Shown in pieces: positions 9,230 through 18,894 of a DNA stretch of 64,000 nt (positions are counted from its first letter, which is position 1; each line of letters starts with the position of its first letter). Both the position numbers and the translations under genes were made by a program. The stretch lies in assembly GCF_027568575.1 (NCBI RefSeq), contig NZ_JANUVP010000001.1. One strand, 5' to 3'. The stretch comes from Caldifermentibacillus hisashii. GTDB lineage: Bacteria; Bacillota; Bacilli; Bacillales; Caldibacillaceae. The notes beneath the pieces were generated by a model. The model did not search any database and had not been told where the DNA came from. It saw only the letters and a list, made by a program, of their open reading frames with translations.

Positions 9230-9317
9230 GGTCATGCACCTCCGATCAAACTCAGGTTGCGGTTATTTGTCTTTATTTTACACTACTTGTCTAATTAATG
9301 AAATCTTTTTTGCAGAA

Positions 9318-9347
9318 GGAAAGTATAATTTTCAACTTATACTTTCC
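9318..9347. other. perfect 11-bp inverted repeat between alaS and yrzL
   Basis: GGAAAGTATAA and TTATACTTTCC surround an 8-nt loop. Neither side carries a T-run, so it is not a typical terminator. It may be an RNA-processing or protein-binding site in the 223-bp alaS-yrzL spacer. Confidence 0.5.
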
Positions 9348-9452
9348 CATCTCTTCATTGCACCGGGAGCTTCATCGAAATACGCAACAACCGAAATCGT
9401 GCATGTTCTTCGATTTACGATGCGTTCCGATTTTTTCTAAAGGTACCGATCA

Positions 9453-12083
9453 TCAAGTATTCTTTATCCATTCTTCTACATATTGAAGTGCTTCAGATAA
9501 ACGATTTGGATCTTTTCCACCGGCTTGGGCCATGTCCGGACGACCACCGCCGCCACCGTCACAAATACCGGCAACTTCTTTGATTAATTTACCGGCGTGA
9601 TAAGTTCCGGTTAGGTCTTTCGTTACCCCCGCAATCAGTTGTACCTTTCCATCCAATACTGCACCAAGAACAATGACACCGGACTTGATTTTTTGCTTTA
9701 ACTCATCCAACATAGTTCGCAATTGATTGGATTCATTAATTTCGACGCGACTGACCAGCAACTGAATGCCATTTACTTCTTTTACTTTATTTATTAAGCT
9801 TTTTGCTTCTATATTGCCTAATTTGGCAGTTAATGATTCAATTTCTTTATGGGCTTCTCGTAATTCTTTTTGCAAGGCCGCAATTTTTTCCGGAACATCT
9901 TTCACGTTCGCCTTTAATTTATGTGCGGCATCATTTAATATTTGAATTTGATCTGACATATATTGGTAAGCTTTTTCACCCGTTACTGCTTCAATCCGTC
10001 TGGTCCCGGCTCCAATTCCGGTTTCGGTAACAAGTTTAAATAGACCGATGGCGGAAGTGTTCGGAACATGGCATCCGCCGCAAAGCTCGATGGAGTATTC
10101 ACCCATTTTGACCACACGGACGATTTCGCCGTACTTTTCACCAAACAATGCCATCGCACCCATTGCTTTAGCTTCGGCGAGCGGTTTTTCCATAATTTCT
10201 ACCGGTAAGCTTTCCCAAATTTTTTCATTGACAATTTTTTCAATTTTGCTCAACTCTTCTTCGGTTACTTGTCCGAAATGAGAAAAGTCAAAACGGAGCC
10301 GATCCGGTTCAACAAGCGAGCCCGCCTGATTGACATGCTCACCAAGGACATCCTTCAAAGCTCGATGTAAAAGATGGGTTGCTGAATGGTTTTTCGTAAT
10401 TTGCAAACGATTTTTGCTGTCAATTTTGGCAAAGACCGTTTGGCCGGTTTCTGCTAGCCCCTGCTTGACAACAGCCCGGTGAAGGTTTTGCCGGTTTGGC
10501 GCTTTTTGGACATCAAGGACTTCTATTACGAGACCTTCAGCCGTAATCGTACCACGGTCCGCAATTTGCCCGCCGCTTTCCGCATAAAAAGGCGTTTGGT
10601 CCAAGATAAGCTGAATTTCTTCCCCTTGATTGGCCGAAGAAATGAGTTTTCCATCTTTAAATATACCGATAATTTTTGCATTCGTTTCAAGTGTATCATA
10701 TCCAACAAATGTGCTGGAAACAGTGAATTCTCCCAAGTCACCGCCTTGAACTTGCATCGAACCTGTTTCTTGCCGTGCTTTTCGGGCCCGTTCCCTTTGT
10801 AATTCCATTTCTTTTTCAAAACCGTGATGATCGATTGCAAGCCCGGCATCTTGTGCGTATTCTTCCGTTAGCTCAACCGGAAATCCATACGTGTCATAAA
10901 GGCGGAAAACATCGACCCCAGCTATTGTTTTCTTACCGGTACTTTTTGCTTTTTCAATGATATCGGTTAAAATTGCGATTCCTTCATTTAATGTTTCATG
11001 GAATCGTTCTTCTTCATTTTTGATCACTTTTCCAATGAATTCCGCCTTGTTTTTCACTTCCGGATAATAGTCTTCCATAATTTTCCCGACAACCGGAACT
11101 AATTCGAACATAAACGGGCGTTCGATTTGAATTTGTTTTGCATAACGAACGGCACGTCTCAAAAGTCTCCTTAACACATAGCCTCGACCTTCATTAGACG
11201 GCAATGCCCCATCACCAACAGCAAAAGTAACGGTACGAATATGATCAGCAATCACTTTAAAAGCCACATCAAATTCTTCATTTTCACCATATTTCACACC
11301 GGATATTTCTTCCGTCTTTTTGATAATAGGAATGAACAGATCTGTTTCAAAGTTTGTCTTTGTATTTTGAATAACAGAGGCCATTCGTTCCAGCCCCATC
11401 CCGGTATCAATGTTTTTCTTCGGCAGTGGCGTATATGAACCGTCGGGATTATGATTAAATTGAGAAAAGACTAAGTTCCAAACTTCTAAATACCGGTCAT
11501 TTTCTCCACCCGGATATAATTCCGGATCATTATCATCATTGCCAAATTCCGGTCCGCGGTCATAGAAAATTTCCGAATTTGGGCCACTTGGTCCTTCACC
11601 GATATCCCAGAAATTGCCTTCTAACCGAATAATTCTCTCTTCCGGTATCCCGACTTTTTCATGCCAAATTTTGTACGCTTCCTCATCTTCGGGATGTATT
11701 GTTACGGATAATTTTTCCGGCTCAAAGCCAATCCATTTCGGGCTTGTTAAAAATTCCCATGCCCAAATAATGGCTTCTTCTTTAAAATAATCACCGATTG
11801 AGAAATTACCGAGCATTTCAAAAAAAGTATGGTGGCGTGCTGTTTTCCCGACGTTTTCAATATCATTGGTCCGAATCGATTTTTGGGCATTCGTAATCCG
11901 CGGGTTATCCGGCTTTACCCGGCCGTCAAAATATTTTTTTAATGTGGCAACACCGCTGTTAATCCAAAGTAATGACGGATCATCATGCGGGATGAGCGAT
12001 GCACTCGGTTCAATCTTATGTCCTTTTTCCTGAAAAAACTCAAGATACATACGACGAATTTCAGCACTTGTCAATTTTTTCAA
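9453..12083 (-). CDS. alaS: alanine--tRNA ligase
   Basis: An 876-residue, full-length class II alanyl-tRNA synthetase. The N-terminal catalytic and tRNA-recognition region (about 1-450) precedes an editing domain with the HSATHLLH zinc motif (about 578-585) and the CGGCH motif (about 677-681), and a C-terminal DHHA1/C-Ala segment ending with GGGGGRPDMAQAGG. It charges tRNA-Ala and clears Ser/Gly mischarging. It is expressed from a T-box leader immediately upstream, so transcription should rise when tRNA-Ala is uncharged. yrzL-ruvX-yrzB follows 223 bp downstream on the same strand. Confidence 0.97.
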   Translation of the reverse strand: MKKLTSAEIRRMYLEFFQEKGHKIEPSASLIPHDDPSLLWINSGVATLKKYFDGRVKPDNPRITNAQKSIRTNDIENVGKTARHHTFFEMLGNFSIGDYFKEEAIIWAWEFLTSPKWIGFEPEKLSVTIHPEDEEAYKIWHEKVGIPEERIIRLEGNFWDIGEGPSGPNSEIFYDRGPEFGNDDNDPELYPGGENDRYLEVWNLVFSQFNHNPDGSYTPLPKKNIDTGMGLERMASVIQNTKTNFETDLFIPIIKKTEEISGVKYGENEEFDVAFKVIADHIRTVTFAVGDGALPSNEGRGYVLRRLLRRAVRYAKQIQIERPFMFELVPVVGKIMEDYYPEVKNKAEFIGKVIKNEEERFHETLNEGIAILTDIIEKAKSTGKKTIAGVDVFRLYDTYGFPVELTEEYAQDAGLAIDHHGFEKEMELQRERARKARQETGSMQVQGGDLGEFTVSSTFVGYDTLETNAKIIGIFKDGKLISSANQGEEIQLILDQTPFYAESGGQIADRGTITAEGLVIEVLDVQKAPNRQNLHRAVVKQGLAETGQTVFAKIDSKNRLQITKNHSATHLLHRALKDVLGEHVNQAGSLVEPDRLRFDFSHFGQVTEEELSKIEKIVNEKIWESLPVEIMEKPLAEAKAMGAMALFGEKYGEIVRVVKMGEYSIELCGGCHVPNTSAIGLFKLVTETGIGAGTRRIEAVTGEKAYQYMSDQIQILNDAAHKLKANVKDVPEKIAALQKELREAHKEIESLTAKLGNIEAKSLINKVKEVNGIQLLVSRVEINESNQLRTMLDELKQKIKSGVIVLGAVLDGKVQLIAGVTKDLTGTYHAGKLIKEVAGICDGGGGGRPDMAQAGGKDPNRLSEALQYVEEWIKNT

Positions 12084-12125
12084 GCGAATTCCTCCCTAAT
12101 TTATTTATTTCCATTTTGTTCCAAT

Positions 12126-12381
12126 AAAAAAACTCCTCCCCTAAAATTAGGGACGAAGAGTCTGTTCCGTGGTACCACCCTAGTTATGAAAGTCTTAATC
12201 ACTCTCATCACTTTAGCCTTCTTAACGCGAAGTAACGGCAGGGATTAGCTGCACTCGGGAGTAGCCTTCTGTAACAACTGTCTGGAAATTTCTTTCAGCC
12301 ACGGAAATTTCTCTCTTTTTTAGACTCATTGATACATACTCGCTCCGTCAATGTGTTGATATTTTTAAATCTCCAGTCATA
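12126..12381 (-). promoter_or_regulatory. T-box riboswitch leader of alaS
   Basis: The T-box core AGGGTGGTACCACGGA is at 12166-12181, followed by a GC-rich terminator hairpin and T-run (12126-12162). Upstream, Stem I shows AGAGAG and GGCTGAAAG apical elements. The probable specifier is GCU (Ala) at 12263-12265, followed by a purine and the closing strand of Stem I. This matches the downstream synthetase. Confidence 0.92.
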
Positions 12382-12387
12382 TTTTTT

Positions 12388-12416
12388 ATTCTAGTATTTG
12401 ACCGTCTCCTTGTCAA
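12388..12416 (-). promoter_or_regulatory. sigma-A promoter of alaS leader
   Basis: TTGACA (12411-12416) and TAGAAT (12388-12393) are separated by exactly 17 bp, placing the transcription start just before T-box Stem I. Confidence 0.85.
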
Positions 12417-12456
12417 TTATCGAAAATGATTGTATCCGGAAATTAAGCGAAAAAAA

Positions 12457-13524
12457 TTAACCATAATCCCGCCTTTTAAACTGATCCAAAGCTTGCAAAA
12501 TAGTAGTTTTAATGACCGCAATTAACGGAACCGCCATGATAAGTCCCAGTACCCCGCCGATTTCACCACCAATTAAGATGGAAAATATAATTAATAAAGG
12601 ATGCATCTGTAAAGATTTCCCGACTATGTAAGGTGATAAAATATTTCCCTCAAGAAACTGAAGGAAAAAGACAAACAAAACAACAAAAATAATCATTTTT
12701 ACGGATGTTTGAGATGCAATAATTGCGGCTGGAACGACACCGATAATCGGACCAAAATACGGAATCACATTCGTAATCCCAATGATCGAGCCAAGTAAAA
12801 GCGGGTAATCTATTTTGATCAGCCAGAAAAAGATCATCGATATAATGCCAACTAAGGCACAGACAGTCAGTTGCCCGCGGATATAATTTCCAAGCGATTG
12901 CTCGACGTTGAAAAGAAAATCTCTCGTTTGTTCCCGCCATTTTTTAGGCACAAAGGACCAAAATGTTTTTTTTAAGTAATCAATATCTTTTAAAATATAA
13001 AATGCAATAAATGGAACCAGGATTAACAGAAAAAAATTGTCCACTAACCATATAAAAAACTTTAAAATTCGTTCAATCAGCCGCTTAAGTCCTTCCTCAA
13101 TCGCTTGATAACCGACATCAATTTGTTCGTGAATTCCGAGCGGCCAAGTTTTTGTTTTTCTTTCAATAAAATCTCCCCACATTTCATACTGGTGTATGAA
13201 ACCGGGGATGTTTTCGGAAAGATCCTTTAATTGTTTAATAAAGACAGGTATTCCTTTATAGATGGCAAAACCGACTCCCCCAAAAAATAAAATATAGATT
13301 AATAAGACGGAAAGCCATCTCTGTAACCCGTTTTGATGGAGTTTCTCCACAAGCGGATATAATAAGTAAGCGATAAATCCGGCAATCAGAAAAGGTAACA
13401 GTACCTTCAAAAAAATCTGAATAACCGGTTTCCACATCGGTGAAAGTCTGATAAACACATAAAGAACAACAAATAGTAATAATAAAAATCCTAATCGGTA
13501 ATACCACTTCACTTTAATATCCAT
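12457..13524 (-). CDS. yrrI: AI-2E family (UPF0118) transporter YrrI
   Basis: A 355-residue polytopic membrane protein of the AI-2E/UPF0118 permease family. Hydrophobic segments lie at about 10-28, 35-55, 62-85 and 150-175, with a dense group from 205 to 335, including PYFGPIIGVVPAAIIA, the family's most conserved stretch. Members export varied small molecules or ions, and the substrate here cannot be predicted. The ATG at 13524 follows GGAGGG at suitable spacing; a TTG six bases upstream is less likely. Position next to alaS matches B. subtilis yrrI. Confidence 0.88.
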   Translation of the reverse strand: MDIKVKWYYRLGFLLLLFVVLYVFIRLSPMWKPVIQIFLKVLLPFLIAGFIAYLLYPLVEKLHQNGLQRWLSVLLIYILFFGGVGFAIYKGIPVFIKQLKDLSENIPGFIHQYEMWGDFIERKTKTWPLGIHEQIDVGYQAIEEGLKRLIERILKFFIWLVDNFFLLILVPFIAFYILKDIDYLKKTFWSFVPKKWREQTRDFLFNVEQSLGNYIRGQLTVCALVGIISMIFFWLIKIDYPLLLGSIIGITNVIPYFGPIIGVVPAAIIASQTSVKMIIFVVLFVFFLQFLEGNILSPYIVGKSLQMHPLLIIFSILIGGEIGGVLGLIMAVPLIAVIKTTILQALDQFKRRDYG

Positions 13525-13569
13525 CGACAACCCTCCCCCCTCGTTATAGTTTGAGAGGATGGAGCGATA

Positions 13570-13764
13570 TTATGCATGATAGCGACGTTCTTCTTCCGGG
13601 AATAAATCATCCAGGGAGGAAAGGGATCCGTCTTCTTCCACCTGATGTGTGTGAATCATCCCATTTGAAACCGATAGCTCAATAAAACAGTTCCAGCAAT
13701 AATATTGATTGATCCCGATCTTCCCAATATCTTTACTGTGACAATTTGGGCAAATTAGTTCCAC
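13570..13764 (-). CDS. small zinc-ribbon protein, function unknown
   Basis: A 64-residue protein with two CxxC knuckles (C5/C8 and C23/C26) forming a probable zinc ribbon, then an acidic tail. It starts at GTG (13764) behind GAGGTGG. It lies between recD2 and yrrI on the same strand and is a conserved-looking small ORF of this locus. An exact 12-base inverted repeat (13741-13752 and 13810-13821) would fold the ribosome site and start codon into a hairpin, suggesting translational control. It might be a nucleic-acid-binding accessory protein, but no function is assigned. Confidence 0.75.
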   Translation of the reverse strand: MELICPNCHSKDIGKIGINQYYCWNCFIELSVSNGMIHTHQVEEDGSLSSLDDLFPEEERRYHA

Positions 13765-13821
13765 TTTTCCACCTCAAATCAAATTTATAAATATTATTTG
13801 ATACCATTCTGCCCAAATTGT
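13741..13821 (-). promoter_or_regulatory. 12-bp inverted repeat enclosing the zinc-ribbon gene's RBS and start
   Basis: ACAATTTGGGCA (13741-13752, inside codons 5-8) and TGCCCAAATTGT (13810-13821, leader) are exact complements. The ribosome site and GTG lie in the 57-nt loop. Confidence 0.5.
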
Positions 13822-13866
13822 TGGGAAAATAATCATTTTTACAAAACTTTCTCTCTGGATATCAGG

Positions 13867-16263
13867 TCAACTTAAATATTCCGCTCTATCTTCAATCATG
13901 AAATCATACGGGCTAATATTCTCCATGCCAACCATCGGATCCGTATTCATTAATCGTTCTTCATAAGACATATCTTCTTTCACTACCCCGATATCCGGAG
14001 TGTGATTTCCGTTTATTTCTTGCAATAATCGTTTCTTTAACGTCGTGTTCCTCATATTATCATCCGTACGATAAACGGCGGTTCGAAAGGCATCCTCTTC
14101 CCCGCATAAAATTAATTTTTCTTTACTCCGCGTGATGGCCGTATAAATAAGATTTCTCCGTAACATCCGGTGATAGCCTCTGACAATCGGTAGAATGACA
14201 ATCGGAAATTCGCTCCCTTGCGATTTGTGAATACTGCAGCAATAGGCAAGGGTAATTTGATGTAAATCCTGTCTCGGGTAAGTAACCTCATTACCGTCAA
14301 ACGAAACGACCAGTTGATCAACTTTTTCCTCTGTCTCTTTTGCATAAAAGATAGCTACAATTTCACCGATATCACCGTTAAAAATATTTTTATCCGGTTG
14401 ATTGATTAATTGCAAAACTTTATCGCCAACCCGGTAAGTATGGTCGCCAAAGTTTAATTCCCTTCGCTTTTCCTTGTTCGTTCCATTCAATATTTCTTGG
14501 AGAAGTATATTCAGCTCATCAATTCCGGCCGGCCCCCGATACATCGGTGCCAAAACTTGAATATCTTTAGGTGTATAACCTTTATTGATTGCATGTCCGA
14601 CGACCTGCTTTACGACATCAGCAACTTGTGTCGTACGGCAAGAAATGAATGAACGATCCTTTTGTTGGTTTCTTAAATCTTCCGGTATCGTCCCGTTTTT
14701 TATGGCATGAGCAAGCTGAATAATGGATGAGCCGCTTTCTTGTCGATAAATATCCGTCAAACGAACGGTCGGAATTCGTTCTGAGGCTAATAAATCTTTC
14801 AAAACTTGCCCCGGGCCAACGGAAGGTAATTGATCTTCATCACCGACCAAAATTACTTGCACATGCGCAGGCAAAGCTTTAAATAAATGATGGGCAAGCC
14901 AAATGTCAACCATCGACATCTCATCAATGATAACAATCTTCCCTTCAATCGGATTATCTTCGTTATAATCAAAGGTTTCTGTTCCATTCCATCCGAGTAA
15001 TCGATGAATCGTTACTGCCGGTAAACCGGTTGATTCCGCCATCCGTTTTGCGGCCCGACCGGTTGGAGCAGCCAACACAAACGGAAACACTTCATCCTTT
15101 TTATAGTCTTTTGGATCCAAACTGCAACCGTGCAATTCTCCATACAGTTCAACGATTCCTTTAATTACCGTCGTTTTTCCCGTTCCCGGTCCGCCGGTTA
15201 AAATTAACATTGGACTGGAGAGTGCGGTTTGAATTGCTTCCCTTTGTGATGGAGCATATTGAATACCAAGCCGTTCCTCTAAACTACCTAATGCAAGTAG
15301 AAATTCTGATTCCGGAAAGCCGTCTTCAAATTCTTTTTGAGCCAAGATTCTTTTTATATTCGTTACCAAACCTTTTTCCGAATAAAAAATGGAAGGTAGA
15401 AATACACGTTCCTCATCGATGACGATCTTTCCTTCTTCCTCCAGTTTCAAAAGTTCATGCTCAATTTCTTCCGGAAAAATTTCCACCGGCTGGTTAGATT
15501 CCAGCAACTTTTTAACAGTCGGAATGAAAGTTTTCTTTTCCAAATAACAATGACCTTCTTGAATACAATCTGTTTCTAATGTGTATAAACAACCGGCCTT
15601 AACCCGATCCGGATGATTTCCTTTCATGCCGAGTTTAAAGCCTAATTCATCTGCCCGACCAAAGCCAATTCCTTCAATATCTTCCACAAGTTTATACGGG
15701 TTATTTTCGACGATTTCCAGTGTATGCTCTTTATATGTTTGATAGATTCGCATAGACAGCTGCGGACCGAACCCGTATTGATTCAACCCGACCATAATAT
15801 TTTCTAACCCTTGATACTCTATTAATTTTTCATGTAACAATTTTGCTTTATCAGCAGCCAATTTCGGTACCGTGTCCAATAAAGACGGCTGTTTCATGAT
15901 GCGTTCGATAGCATTTTCACCCAGAACGTCCACAATATTTTCAGCCGTTTTCTTTCCAATTCCTTTAAAAAGTTCACTTGATAAATATTGAACAACACCT
16001 TGTTTTGTCTTTGGCAGATCTTTTCGAAAATGGTCAACTTGAAATTGTGGACCATATTTTGGATGATCCGTAAACTTTCCGTAAAAAATATAAGTTTCCT
16101 CTTCATACAGACGGGGGAAATAGCCGGTGACAACCGCATCTTTGTTCACACCAGCCTCATTTGATTCATCGACACGAATCCGAAGAACGGTATATAAATT
16201 TTGTTCATTGTGAAAAATGGTGACGATCGGTCTGCCCTTAATATAACGTTCTTCTTGTTGCAT
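13867..16263 (-). CDS. recD2: ATP-dependent DNA helicase RecD2 (YrrC)
   Basis: A 798-residue 5'-3' SF1B helicase. The long N-terminal extension characteristic of RecD2 contains an OB-like part and helix-hairpin-helix repeats (about 98-210). The motor core follows: Walker A GGPGTGKT at 357-364, IIDEMSMVD (motif II), GDEDQLPSVG (motif III), and C-terminal motifs ending in YTAITRSKEKL (motif VI). It acts in DNA repair and fork processing without RecBC. The ATG at 16263 has GGAGGGGG upstream. The TPR gene yrrB that lies between recD2 and mnmA in B. subtilis is absent here. Confidence 0.95.
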   Translation of the reverse strand: MQQEERYIKGRPIVTIFHNEQNLYTVLRIRVDESNEAGVNKDAVVTGYFPRLYEEETYIFYGKFTDHPKYGPQFQVDHFRKDLPKTKQGVVQYLSSELFKGIGKKTAENIVDVLGENAIERIMKQPSLLDTVPKLAADKAKLLHEKLIEYQGLENIMVGLNQYGFGPQLSMRIYQTYKEHTLEIVENNPYKLVEDIEGIGFGRADELGFKLGMKGNHPDRVKAGCLYTLETDCIQEGHCYLEKKTFIPTVKKLLESNQPVEIFPEEIEHELLKLEEEGKIVIDEERVFLPSIFYSEKGLVTNIKRILAQKEFEDGFPESEFLLALGSLEERLGIQYAPSQREAIQTALSSPMLILTGGPGTGKTTVIKGIVELYGELHGCSLDPKDYKKDEVFPFVLAAPTGRAAKRMAESTGLPAVTIHRLLGWNGTETFDYNEDNPIEGKIVIIDEMSMVDIWLAHHLFKALPAHVQVILVGDEDQLPSVGPGQVLKDLLASERIPTVRLTDIYRQESGSSIIQLAHAIKNGTIPEDLRNQQKDRSFISCRTTQVADVVKQVVGHAINKGYTPKDIQVLAPMYRGPAGIDELNILLQEILNGTNKEKRRELNFGDHTYRVGDKVLQLINQPDKNIFNGDIGEIVAIFYAKETEEKVDQLVVSFDGNEVTYPRQDLHQITLAYCCSIHKSQGSEFPIVILPIVRGYHRMLRRNLIYTAITRSKEKLILCGEEDAFRTAVYRTDDNMRNTTLKKRLLQEINGNHTPDIGVVKEDMSYEERLMNTDPMVGMENISPYDFMIEDRAEYLS

Positions 16264-16497
16264 TTCCGATTTCCCCCTCCAAAGATATGTTGAAAAATGG
16301 TACTATAAGCATTTTTATAAGAAACGAGCATAGAGCCTATCGACGTTTTGTCAAAGATTTTTTTCAAGATCGGGTCTTGTCGACAAATTAAGGATTTCCT
16401 TCGTTTCTCCCCAAGATGATGACGAAAAAGGTTTCATTGACAAATTATATAAAACAAACAAAAGGGACTATCCAAAAATAATTATATAGAATTTATT

Positions 16498-16541
16498 ATA
16501 AAAAGGACAGAGGACCAGCATAACATTTCAGCTGATCCTCC
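16498..16541 (-). terminator. terminator after mnmA
   Basis: AGGACCAGC (16511-16519) pairs with GCTGATCCT (16531-16539) around an 11-nt loop. The minus strand continues CTGTCCTTTTT. The rest of the 16264-16546 spacer shows no gene. Confidence 0.8.
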
Positions 16542-16546
16542 GATTT

Positions 16547-17674
16547 TTACCCCACATACTTTAATCGTTCATTGTCTTTAAATATTTGATCGATGGTACC
16601 TCCACCAAGGCATTCTTCACCGTTATAGAAGACAACGGCTTGCCCCGGTGTGACCGCACGTATCGGTTCATCAAATTCAACTCTTGCTGTGTTATTCCCT
16701 AAAAGTGTAACCGTAACACCATGATCCGGTTGGCGGTAGCGGAACTTGGCCGTACATGAAAATTGAGCAGGTTTTTCTTTGTCAGAGACCCAACTTACAT
16801 TGGTCGCAATGATTGCATCCGAATATAACGCATCATTATCATAGCCTTGACCAACCAACAGGACATTTCGTTCCAAGTCTTTACCAACAACAAACCACGG
16901 ATCACCGGAACCGCCGATACCGAGCCCGTGTCTCTGACCGATCGTATAATACATGAGGCCTTCATGAAAACCTTTTATTTCACCGGTCAAAGTTTCCATT
17001 CTGCCCGGTTGAGCCGGTAAGTATTTACTTAAAAATTCTTTGAAGTTCCGTTCACCGATAAAACAAATCCCGGTACTGTCTTTTTTCGTTGCTGTCGCAA
17101 GTCCGGCTTCTTTAGCAATTTCCCGAACCCGTTTTTTATCCATGTGACCGATTGGAAACATCACTTTGGAAATTTGTTCTTGTGATAGTTGATTCAAGAA
17201 ATACGTTTGATCCTTGTTGACATCTTTGCCGCGCAACATTTTGTATTCACCGTCAATAATTTTCACTTGGGCATAGTGACCGGTTGCCAAGTAATCAGCA
17301 CCTAATTTCAACGCATGTTCAAGAAATGCCTTAAATTTAATTTCCTTATTACACATGACATCCGGATTCGGTGTCCGACCGGCTTTATATTCATCCAGGA
17401 AATAGGTAAACACTTTATCCCAATATTCCTTTTCAAAATTGACAGCATAATAAGGAATACCGATTTGATTACAAACACGAATCACATCTTCATAATCTTC
17501 CGTTGCCGTACAAACACCAAATTCATCGGTATCATCCCAGTTTTTCATAAACACACCAATCACATCGTAGCCTTGTTGTTTCAAAAGATAAGCGGCTACC
17601 GACGAATCGACACCGCCGCTCATCCCGACAACGACGCGTGTATCTTCGGGTTTTTTCAAGTTATTCACCACCAA
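16547..17674 (-). CDS. mnmA: tRNA 2-thiouridylase MnmA (TrmU)
   Basis: A 375-residue tRNA-specific 2-thiouridylase. It activates U34 of tRNA-Lys, -Glu and -Gln with ATP and inserts sulfur. The PP-loop SGGVDS is at 19-24, and catalytic cysteines are C108 (NPDVMCN) and C204 (GICFIG). Sulfur should come from the cysteine desulfurase encoded directly upstream, 8 bp away. The start is a non-ATG codon: TTG 17674 or one of the following GTGs at 17671 and 17668; the Shine-Dalgarno is weak, so the exact start is uncertain. Confidence 0.95.
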   Translation of the reverse strand: MVVNNLKKPEDTRVVVGMSGGVDSSVAAYLLKQQGYDVIGVFMKNWDDTDEFGVCTATEDYEDVIRVCNQIGIPYYAVNFEKEYWDKVFTYFLDEYKAGRTPNPDVMCNKEIKFKAFLEHALKLGADYLATGHYAQVKIIDGEYKMLRGKDVNKDQTYFLNQLSQEQISKVMFPIGHMDKKRVREIAKEAGLATATKKDSTGICFIGERNFKEFLSKYLPAQPGRMETLTGEIKGFHEGLMYYTIGQRHGLGIGGSGDPWFVVGKDLERNVLLVGQGYDNDALYSDAIIATNVSWVSDKEKPAQFSCTAKFRYRQPDHGVTVTLLGNNTARVEFDEPIRAVTPGQAVVFYNGEECLGGGTIDQIFKDNERLKYVG

Positions 17675-17682
17675 ATCACTTT

Positions 17683-18828
17683 CTATTTTCCGGTTAGCCG
17701 TTTAACAACCTTCACTGTTTTTTCGGCAATCGTAATTGTTTGCCCTAATGTTATTCCATAACCGAAGCTGAATCGGATTGAATTGGTTAATTCATCTGCC
17801 TGATGCCCATACATTGCACTTAACACATGACTTGGTTCCAATGATCCGGCTGTACACGCCGATCCGCTCGATGCCGCAATACCTTCCAAGTCAAGATTGA
17901 CAAGCATTTGTTCAACATTTGTACCCGGAAAGCTGATGTTAACAATATGAGGCAGGCGATTTTCTTCTGCCCCGTTTATTTTAAAATCAATGCCTGATGT
18001 TTGTAATGTTTCAAGAAAGCTTGTCCGTAATTGTTCATAAAAGGCGGTTTTTTCCCCTAGTTCCGCCTGACTGATGTCGACCGCTTTTTTAAAACCGGCA
18101 ATCGCAGGCACATTTTCAGTTCCCGCCCGGCGTTTCCGTTCTTGCTCACCACCATACAGGGCAGGAATGAATCTGACACCCGTTTTCGCATATAGAAATC
18201 CGATCCCTTTTGGACCGTTTAATTTATGTGCGGAAACTGACAATAAATCGATGCCCATTTCACGTACATCAATTGGCAAAAGTCCATACGCTTGAACGGC
18301 ATCGGTATGGAAGTAAGCAGGGTGACCGGCTAATAAGTCGCCAATCGCTTTGATCGGTTGAACCGTCCCGACTTCATTATTGGCAAACATAATGGAAACG
18401 AGAATGGTATCATCACGCAATGCCGCTTTTACATCTTGAACAGAAACAAAGCCTTGACTGTCAACAGGAAGATAAGTAACCTCAAAACCCTGCTTTTCCA
18501 ATGCCTCACAGGTATGGAGGACGGCATGATGTTCTATTTGACTGGTGATGATATGCTTTCCCCTTCCCCGGTTTGCAAAGGCGACACCCATTAATGCCAA
18601 ATTATCCGCCTCGGTACCGCCGCTCGTGAAAACAATTTCTTGAAAATCAGCATGAATCGAGTCGGCAATGGAGCCTCTTGCTTCATCAATAATCTTCCTG
18701 GCTTCTCGTCCAAACGAATGGATACTTGAAGGATTTCCAAATGTATTTTTCATTGTTTCGGTCATTACTTCAATCACGTCAGGATGGAGCGGTGAAGTAG
18801 CAGCATGATCGACATAATATCTTTCCAT
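17683..18828 (-). CDS. iscS: cysteine desulfurase of YrvO type (MnmA partner)
   Basis: A 381-residue PLP-dependent class V aminotransferase-fold enzyme. It has H100-H101 in the cofactor region, the PLP lysine K202 (SAHKLNGPKG) and the mobile-loop catalytic C325 (SSGSACTAGS). It removes sulfur from cysteine as a persulfide. Adjacency to mnmA points to the YrvO role, feeding tRNA 2-thiolation rather than general Fe-S assembly. It follows cymR by 66 bp on the same strand, the same order as B. subtilis cymR-yrvO-trmU. Confidence 0.93.
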   Translation of the reverse strand: MERYYVDHAATSPLHPDVIEVMTETMKNTFGNPSSIHSFGREARKIIDEARGSIADSIHADFQEIVFTSGGTEADNLALMGVAFANRGRGKHIITSQIEHHAVLHTCEALEKQGFEVTYLPVDSQGFVSVQDVKAALRDDTILVSIMFANNEVGTVQPIKAIGDLLAGHPAYFHTDAVQAYGLLPIDVREMGIDLLSVSAHKLNGPKGIGFLYAKTGVRFIPALYGGEQERKRRAGTENVPAIAGFKKAVDISQAELGEKTAFYEQLRTSFLETLQTSGIDFKINGAEENRLPHIVNISFPGTNVEQMLVNLDLEGIAASSGSACTAGSLEPSHVLSAMYGHQADELTNSIRFSFGYGITLGQTITIAEKTVKVVKRLTGK

Positions 18829-18894
18829 CTTTACACCCGCTTTTAAAATAACTTTAAATAATTTTCAACCTCTTTAATATACATGCGACTAACC

